Shown: one piece after another, positions 59,489 to 64,000 of the stretch
Position numbering within the stretch: position 1 is the stretch's first letter
How the letters are laid out: every line of letters starts with the position of its first letter
The notes under the pieces: model-generated
Told to the model about the DNA's origin: nothing
The model's input: only the letters and a program-made list of their open reading frames with translations
Database searches by the model: none
Assembly: GCA_036407095.1 (NCBI GenBank)
Contig: DASWZV010000144.1
Span: forward strand, 186,001 to 250,000
Direction of reading: 5' to 3'
DNA: 64,000 nt
Source: Gp6-AA40 sp036407095
GTDB lineage: Bacteria > Acidobacteriota > Vicinamibacteria > Vicinamibacterales > UBA2999
Position numbers and translations under genes: made by a program

Positions 59489-59941
59489 GTGGAGCAAAAG
59501 GGTTTAAGAGGAAGCGCATCAGCCCGGATCGACGAGAAGGGCCGGCTGAAGGTGCCGACGGTTTTTCGTGGGGTCATCAAAGACCAACCCGGCCCGGACG
59601 TCTTCGTCACGAGCGTGACTGGGGAGTGTGTCCGGATTTACCCGATGCCGGTGTGGCTCGAGGTCGAACGGAAGCTGACCCAGGCTCCTTCGAATCATCC
59701 CGCGCGCCTCAAGTTCCTGGACCGCGTGAATTACTACGGTCAAACCGTCGAACTCGACGTGCAGGGCCGGGTCGTGATTCCGGCACATCTGCGCGAGAGC
59801 GCCTCAATTGTTGGCGACGTTCGTGTATTCGGTCGCATCGAATACCTCGAAGTATGGAACGAAGAGCTCTTCGTGCAGAAGCTCAGACGTGACGGGTGGA
59901 CCGAGAAAGACGACCTGCAGCTGTCCGAGCTGGGGATTTGA
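59489..59941 (+). CDS. mraZ: Transcriptional regulator MraZ
   Basis: MraZ is a DNA-binding AbrB-like dimer that represses its own dcw operon. The 150-residue protein has both repeat modules: LRGSASARIDEKGRLKVPTVFR (N-terminal, with the DxKGR motif) and VELDVQGRVVIPAHLRE (C-terminal DxxGR). E. coli MraZ has 152 residues. The start is taken as GTG 59489 (MEQKGLRGS), 24 nt after the -10; a TTG at 59477 is in frame. It is separated from rsmH by a 129-bp repeat-filled gap. Confidence 0.93.
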   Translation: MEQKGLRGSASARIDEKGRLKVPTVFRGVIKDQPGPDVFVTSVTGECVRIYPMPVWLEVERKLTQAPSNHPARLKFLDRVNYYGQTVELDVQGRVVIPAHLRESASIVGDVRVFGRIEYLEVWNEELFVQKLRRDGWTEKDDLQLSELGI

Positions 59942-59987
59942 ATCAATGCCCAGGGCACAAGGGTCAATGCCCAACGGATCCAGGGGC

Positions 59988-60068
59988 GAGCATCGAGCAT
60001 CGAGCATCGAGCATTGAGCCGCGGGCGTTTGAGCATTGGGCATCGAGCATTGAGCATTGAGCATTGAG
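59988..60068. repeat. GAGCATY heptamer array between mraZ and rsmH
   Basis: About ten 7-bp units (GAGCATC x3, GAGCATT, a GC-rich break, GAGCATT, GGGCATC, GAGCATT x3) end 2 bp before the rsmH GTG. Such a gap is unusual in the tightly packed dcw cluster. Slippage in units of 7 would change the leader length of rsmH without altering any protein. Confidence 0.88.
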
Positions 60069-60070
60069 TT

Positions 60071-60961
60071 GTGCACGAGCCGGTCATGGTCGCGGAGGTG
60101 CTCGAGCACCTCGAGCCGTCGCGTGGCGGCGTGTTCGTCGATTGCACGGTCGGACTCGGCGGCCACGCGCGGGCGATTCTCGAGGGCGGCGCCGCGCGAG
60201 TGATCGGGCTCGACCGCGATCGTGAGGCGATCGCGCGAGCCGCTGACGGTCTGAAGGGGTACGGGGATCGGATTGAGCTGGTGCACGGCGACTACCGCAG
60301 CATCGGCGAGGTGCTCGACGCACGCGGGGTGCGCACCGTCGATGGCGTGCTGGCGGACCTCGGTGTCTCGTCGATGCAGCTCGATGCACCAGGTCGCGGT
60401 TTCAGCTTCCGGCGGGATGAACCGCTCGATATGCGCATGGACACGTCGAGCGGGCCGTCGGCGGCCGCTCTGCTGAGTGAGGTCGACGAGCGGACGTTGG
60501 CAGACCTCATCGTGGAGTTCGGGGAAGAGCGCTACGCGCGGCGCATCGCGCGCGCGCTCGTGGAGGCGCGGCGGGCGGGCCGGATCGAGACGACGGCGCG
60601 TCTGGCGGAGATCGTGAGACGGGCGATCCCGCGCAAAGGCTACTCGCGGATCGATCCGGCCACGCGGACGTTTCAGGCGATCCGGATCTGGGTGAACCGC
60701 GAGCTCGAGGGCCTCGACGCCTTCCTGGGGCGCGCGGTGGACCGGCTCGGGCCGGGAGGACGACTCGTGGTGATCACGTTCCACTCGCTCGAGGATCGGA
60801 TCGTGAAGCACACGCTGCGCGCGCTGCAGGCCTCGGGCGCGATCGCGATCCGGACGAAGCGGCCGATCGTGCCGGCCGAGGCCGAGGTCGAGCGGAATCC
60901 GCGGGCGCGGAGCGCGAAGTTGCGGGCAGCAGGGCGGCAGCCACAGGCGGTGCGGACATGA
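60071..60961 (+). CDS. rsmH: 16S rRNA (cytosine-1402-N4)-methyltransferase RsmH
   Basis: RsmH methylates C1402 in the 16S decoding centre. The 296-residue protein has HEPVMVAEVL, the SAM motif DCTVGLGGHARAIL, GLDRDREAIARA, DGVLADLGVSSMQLD, RGFSFRRDEPLDMRM and the C-terminal ITFHSLEDRIVK. The start is GTG 60071 directly after the heptamer array, with no clear ribosome-binding site. It overlaps ftsL by 4 bp. Confidence 0.95.
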   Translation: MHEPVMVAEVLEHLEPSRGGVFVDCTVGLGGHARAILEGGAARVIGLDRDREAIARAADGLKGYGDRIELVHGDYRSIGEVLDARGVRTVDGVLADLGVSSMQLDAPGRGFSFRRDEPLDMRMDTSSGPSAAALLSEVDERTLADLIVEFGEERYARRIARALVEARRAGRIETTARLAEIVRRAIPRKGYSRIDPATRTFQAIRIWVNRELEGLDAFLGRAVDRLGPGGRLVVITFHSLEDRIVKHTLRALQASGAIAIRTKRPIVPAEAEVERNPRARSAKLRAAGRQPQAVRT

Positions 60962-61350
60962 CGGCGGAAAACTTCGAATACGCGATCAAGAAAGACGTCC
61001 GCAACAACCCGATCGTCCGCGAAGTCGATCGCGAGCGGCATCGCGAGATGTGGCGCTCGACGCTCATCGGCGTGTTTCTCGTCGTCGTGCTGCTGTTCTC
61101 GGCGTGGCAGCACTTCGAGCTGCTGCGTCATGGATACCGGCTCGAGCAGATGCAGAAGGAGCGCGCAGCCGAGGACGAGATCAACCGGCACCTGCGGCTC
61201 GAAATCGAGACGTTGAAGGCACCGGCCCGGATCGAGCGGCTGGCGACGGGCCGGCTGCACATGGTCGCACCCGAGCCCGATGACGCCACCGTCATCGAGC
61301 GCGTGATCCCGGCGCAGGCGCCGCCGCGGTCAGTTGTCGCGCGCCGCTAA
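60958..61350 (+). CDS. ftsL: Cell division protein FtsL
   Basis: The 130-residue bitopic protein has a cytoplasmic N-terminus, one transmembrane helix (STLIGVFLVVVLLFSAWQHF, about residues 34-53) and a periplasmic coiled coil (LEQMQKERAAEDEINRHLRL). This is the expected topology of FtsL, and it lies between rsmH and ftsI. Sequence conservation of FtsL is low, so context is part of the call. Confidence 0.85.
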   Translation: MTAENFEYAIKKDVRNNPIVREVDRERHREMWRSTLIGVFLVVVLLFSAWQHFELLRHGYRLEQMQKERAAEDEINRHLRLEIETLKAPARIERLATGRLHMVAPEPDDATVIERVIPAQAPPRSVVARR

Positions 61351-61369
61351 TTACGGAACGGAGTTGTCG

Positions 61370-63397
61370 GTGGCCGACCCCTCAGCCAACCATTGGCGTC
61401 CGACGCTGAAGCGCCGGATGGTGACTGTCCTGGGGCTTCTCCTGCTCTGGGCGGTCGGCATCGAAGCCCGACTCACGTACCTGCAGGTCGTGCGCTACTC
61501 GGATCTCGCCTCCCGTGCCGAACGTCAGCAGTCGCATTCGATCAAAGCACCCGCCAAACGCGGCGACATCCTCGATCGACATGGGCGGATCCTCGCCTAC
61601 AGCGTTGATGCCGAAACGATCTACGCGGACCCAAGTGAAATCGCCGACGCCGATCGCACCGCGGCGGCGTTGTGCGGTGCGCTTGGCGACTGCGACAGCA
61701 CGGATCGTCAGTCGATCGCCGAGAAGATTCGCAAGGGTAAGTACTTTGCCTACGTCCGCCGACAGGTCTGGACCGACCAGGCCAAGCGCGTCGCCGATCT
61801 GCAGCTCGAGGGCATCGGCTTCATGAAGGAGAGCCGACGCACCTACCCGAACCGCGATCTCGCCTCGCATCTGCTCGGGTATGTCGGCGTCGACAATGGC
61901 GGCCTCGGCGGGATCGAGGCGACCTACGATTCGTTCATCCGCGGCAACCCTGGCACGGTGCTCGTGCAGGCCGACGCGCATCGTCGCGTGTTCAGCCGGG
62001 TCGAGCGGCCGCCGACCGCCGGCGCGTCGATCGAGCTGACGATCGACGAGTTCCTGCAGCACGTCGCCGAGCGCGAACTGCGTGAAGGCGTGACCGAGAG
62101 CGGCGCATCGGGGGGATCCGCGGTCATCATGGATCCGTACACCGGCGAGATCCTGGCGCTCGCCAACGCGCCCGATTTCAACCCCAACGCCTATCGCGAC
62201 GCGCGCGACGACTCGCGGCGCAACCGCGCCATCCAGGATCTGTACGAGCCTGGATCGACATTCAAGATCGTCACTGCGAGCGCTGCGTTCGAAACCACGG
62301 CGGTGACTCCTAGCACCATCATCGATGCGAGCGCCGGAAACATCCGCTTCGGCTCGCGCGTGATCAGGGACGATCACAACTACGGGGTGCTCTCGTTCAC
62401 CGACGTCATCGTCAAGTCGAGCAACGTCGGCGCGATCAAGGTCGCGATGAAGGTCGGCCCTGAAAAGATGGGCGACTACATCCAGCGATTCGGATTCGGC
62501 CGTCCGACCTCGCCGGACTTTCGCGGCGAGAACCCGGGAATCGTCTGGAACGCATCCAATCTCACCGACGGCGCGCTCGCCTCGGTTGCGATGGGCTACC
62601 AGATCGGCGTGACGCCGCTGCAGATGGCGGCGGCTGTCAGCGTCGTCGCGAACGGCGGCGAGCTGGTGCAGCCGCGCGCGGTCCGCGCGGTGATTCGAGG
62701 CGGCACGCGATTGGCCGTCCCGCGAAAGGTGCTCGGTCGCGCCATCGACGCAAGCACGGCGGCGACGCTGACCGAGATCATGGAAGAAGTGGTGGTGCGC
62801 GGCACCGGCACCAAAGCGCAGATTCCGGGGTTCATTGTTGCCGGAAAGACCGGGACCGCGAAGAAGCTGGTGAACGGCAACTACCGCGGGCATTCCGACT
62901 ACAACGTGTCGTTTGTCGGGTTCGTGCCTTCGCGCAAGCCGGTCTACGCGATCGTCGTCGTCGTCGATTCGCCGCACCGGGTGTCGCCGTACGGGGGCGT
63001 GGTGGCGGCGCCGATCTTCCAGAAGATCGCGTCGGCCGCTCTTCGTCACGAAGGTATTCCGCAATCGATCGGCGCACCGACGACAGTTGTGGTCTCGCGC
63101 CATCAGGAGGACGCCGAGACGGCGCAACAGCCAACGTCGGGCCCGGTCACTCGTCCACAGATTCAGACGGTGAGCGATTCGGATGGATCGCGAGTGTTCC
63201 CCGACCTGACCGGGATGAGTGCGCGCGACGCGCTGCGGGTACTGGGGCGTCTGGGTCTTGCCGTGAAAATCCGCGGCGCGGGGGTCGTGGCGCAGCAGCT
63301 GCCGGCTCCCGGCACGCCGATCGACGCCGCGGTTACTGCGGTGCTGCGGCTCGAGAGACGGACCACTGACGACGAGAGTCGCGTCCAGAAGCCATGA
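61370..63397 (+). CDS. ftsI: Septal peptidoglycan transpeptidase FtsI (PBP3) with PASTA domain
   Basis: FtsI cross-links septal peptidoglycan. The 675-residue protein has an N-terminal transmembrane helix (VTVLGLLLLWAVGIEARLTYL), the dimerisation domain with KRGDILDRHGRILA, and a transpeptidase with SxxK in EPGSTFK (S296), SSN (about 350) and KTGT (about 493). A single C-terminal PASTA domain (FPDLTGMSARDALRVLGRLG) follows, as in Gram-positive PBP2x/SpoVD. The start is GTG 61370 with GGAG 6 nt upstream; a TTG at 61334 overlapping ftsL is the alternative. Confidence 0.94.
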   Translation: MADPSANHWRPTLKRRMVTVLGLLLLWAVGIEARLTYLQVVRYSDLASRAERQQSHSIKAPAKRGDILDRHGRILAYSVDAETIYADPSEIADADRTAAALCGALGDCDSTDRQSIAEKIRKGKYFAYVRRQVWTDQAKRVADLQLEGIGFMKESRRTYPNRDLASHLLGYVGVDNGGLGGIEATYDSFIRGNPGTVLVQADAHRRVFSRVERPPTAGASIELTIDEFLQHVAERELREGVTESGASGGSAVIMDPYTGEILALANAPDFNPNAYRDARDDSRRNRAIQDLYEPGSTFKIVTASAAFETTAVTPSTIIDASAGNIRFGSRVIRDDHNYGVLSFTDVIVKSSNVGAIKVAMKVGPEKMGDYIQRFGFGRPTSPDFRGENPGIVWNASNLTDGALASVAMGYQIGVTPLQMAAAVSVVANGGELVQPRAVRAVIRGGTRLAVPRKVLGRAIDASTAATLTEIMEEVVVRGTGTKAQIPGFIVAGKTGTAKKLVNGNYRGHSDYNVSFVGFVPSRKPVYAIVVVVDSPHRVSPYGGVVAAPIFQKIASAALRHEGIPQSIGAPTTVVVSRHQEDAETAQQPTSGPVTRPQIQTVSDSDGSRVFPDLTGMSARDALRVLGRLGLAVKIRGAGVVAQQLPAPGTPIDAAVTAVLRLERRTTDDESRVQKP

Positions 63398-64000
63398 CCG
63401 TCCGTGAGCTGCTTCGAACGCTGGAACCGATGGCCGGGTATCACCCACCCGCCGCGGACGCGCGCGGGCTGGACATCGCCTGCACCGGCGTGACGCACGA
63501 TTCCCGGCGGGCCGCGCGCGGGATGGTGTTCGTGGCGCTGCGCGGTCTCAAGAGCGATGGGGTCGCATTCGCTCCCGACGCGATCGCCGCGGGAGCCGCA
63601 GCGATCGTGGCGTCCGGGCCGCGGCCCGGCGGCATCGACGCACCGTGGTTCGTCGTCGACGACGCGCGGCTCGCGCTGGCGCATCTTGCGGCGGAGTTCT
63701 TCGGTCACCCGAGCCGGCAGATGAAGGTCATCGGCATCACCGGCACCAACGGCAAGACGACGACAAGCTATCTCGTGAGCGCGATCTTCGATGCGGCGGG
63801 CATCAAGACCGGCTTGATGGGCACGGTCACCTACCGCATCGGCACCCGCGCCCTCGACGCGACCCGCACCACCCCTGAGGCACCCGAGCTGCAGGCGATG
63901 ATGCGTGAGATGGTCTCAGCCGGCTGCGGCGCGTGTGTGATGGAAGTGTCCTCTCATGCGCTCGCGCTGCGACGCGCGGATGGCATCACCTTCGCCGCCG
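63394..64000 (+). CDS. murE: UDP-N-acetylmuramoyl-tripeptide synthetase MurE (partial, 3' end outside window)
   Basis: MurE adds the third amino acid (meso-diaminopimelate or lysine) to UDP-MurNAc-dipeptide. The 202 codons present contain the N-terminal domain (VTHDSRRAARGMVFVALRG) and the ATP-binding loop IGITGTNGKTTTSYLV, then TTPEAPELQAMMREMV and VMEVSSHALALRRADG. The frame stays open to the window end. The ATG overlaps the ftsI stop by 4 bp. The residue selecting diaminopimelate or lysine lies beyond the window. Confidence 0.95.
   Translation, partial: MTVRELLRTLEPMAGYHPPAADARGLDIACTGVTHDSRRAARGMVFVALRGLKSDGVAFAPDAIAAGAAAIVASGPRPGGIDAPWFVVDDARLALAHLAAEFFGHPSRQMKVIGITGTNGKTTTSYLVSAIFDAAGIKTGLMGTVTYRIGTRALDATRTTPEAPELQAMMREMVSAGCGACVMEVSSHALALRRADGITFAA

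Noticed and set aside
61382..63448. 688-codon minus-strand ORF opposite ftsI
   Set aside because: Composition is Arg/Asp/His-rich mirror coding; ftsI on the + strand has full catalytic motifs.

Overview
The window is 64 kb of GC-rich bacterial chromosome with very tight gene packing: many neighbouring genes share an ATGA or TGATG stop/start overlap. Gene content suggests a member of the Acidobacteriota, probably the Vicinamibacteria. The indicators are a cytochrome-ankyrin-cyclase secreted protein, a FadN-type beta-oxidation operon, the hpnCDE squalene route, a fused two-domain E1 dehydrogenase, a large secreted carboxypeptidase-regulatory-like protein and a DUF433/PIN-like toxin-antitoxin relic. 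This taxonomy is inference from gene content; no rRNA or phage gene is visible.

Layout: 0-3 kb, panB (cut by the window edge), a secreted alpha/beta hydrolase and divergent ygfZ. 3.4-9.1 kb, a secreted Ig-like repeat protein and an operon of a cytochrome/ankyrin/cyclase-fold protein, a short MutY and a Nudix hydrolase. 9.2-15.4 kb, a cobalamin adenosyltransferase overlapping hpnC-hpnD-hpnE (farnesyl diphosphate to squalene), then thiI and a class I aldolase. 15.9-21.4 kb, a Nudix hydrolase, peptide deformylase, a double-length ThyX, phosphatidylcholine synthase, an MBL hydrolase and an M20 peptidase. 21.7-25.9 kb, a cupin, a GNAT-deaminase fusion, a PAT-like acetyltransferase, a DUF3943-like protein and an amidohydrolase. 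26.4-35.3 kb on the minus strand, fatty-acid beta-oxidation (fadN, two hydrolases, fadA, acyl-CoA dehydrogenase), then a DUF1684 lipoprotein, a HAD phosphatase and a SirB1-type protein. 35.4-38.7 kb, a GMC oxidoreductase with its Tat-exported small subunit and a bicupin. 38.7-39.7 kb, a decayed toxin-antitoxin pair. 39.8-45.6 kb, a DDAH-like hydrolase, an ABC exporter, a beta-propeller protein and the fused E1. 45.7-51.2 kb, a cupin, rhomboid, MFS exporter, MurJ, YqeY and a GNAT-like protein. 51.3-58.1 kb, a surface-polysaccharide locus with a broken glycosyltransferase relic. 58.2-64 kb, ychF and the start of the division/cell-wall (dcw) cluster mraZ-rsmH-ftsL-ftsI-murE, the last running off the window.

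The most striking feature is the density and variety of short repeats. At least seven families occupy nearly every non-coding gap: (1) a purine-rich AACGGGG element with a 270-bp near-identical inverted copy 23 kb away; (2) a GGCCACGGAGATCACG array; (3) a mirrored array of 24-bp units at 21.4-21.7 kb; (4) REP-like palindromes around TCCGGCTAAAGCCGGA; (5) a 21-bp inverted repeat carrying the hpnE start codon; (6) heptamer arrays (GAGCATY and GCATTTT); (7) 9-bp G-rich units inside coding sequence. Several have been absorbed into genes and now supply start codons, N-termini, C-terminal tails or internal linkers. I see no autonomous transposase. The repeats, together with the pseudogenes, look like the main force reshaping this stretch. 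The clearest candidate for something undescribed is the mirrored 24-bp array.
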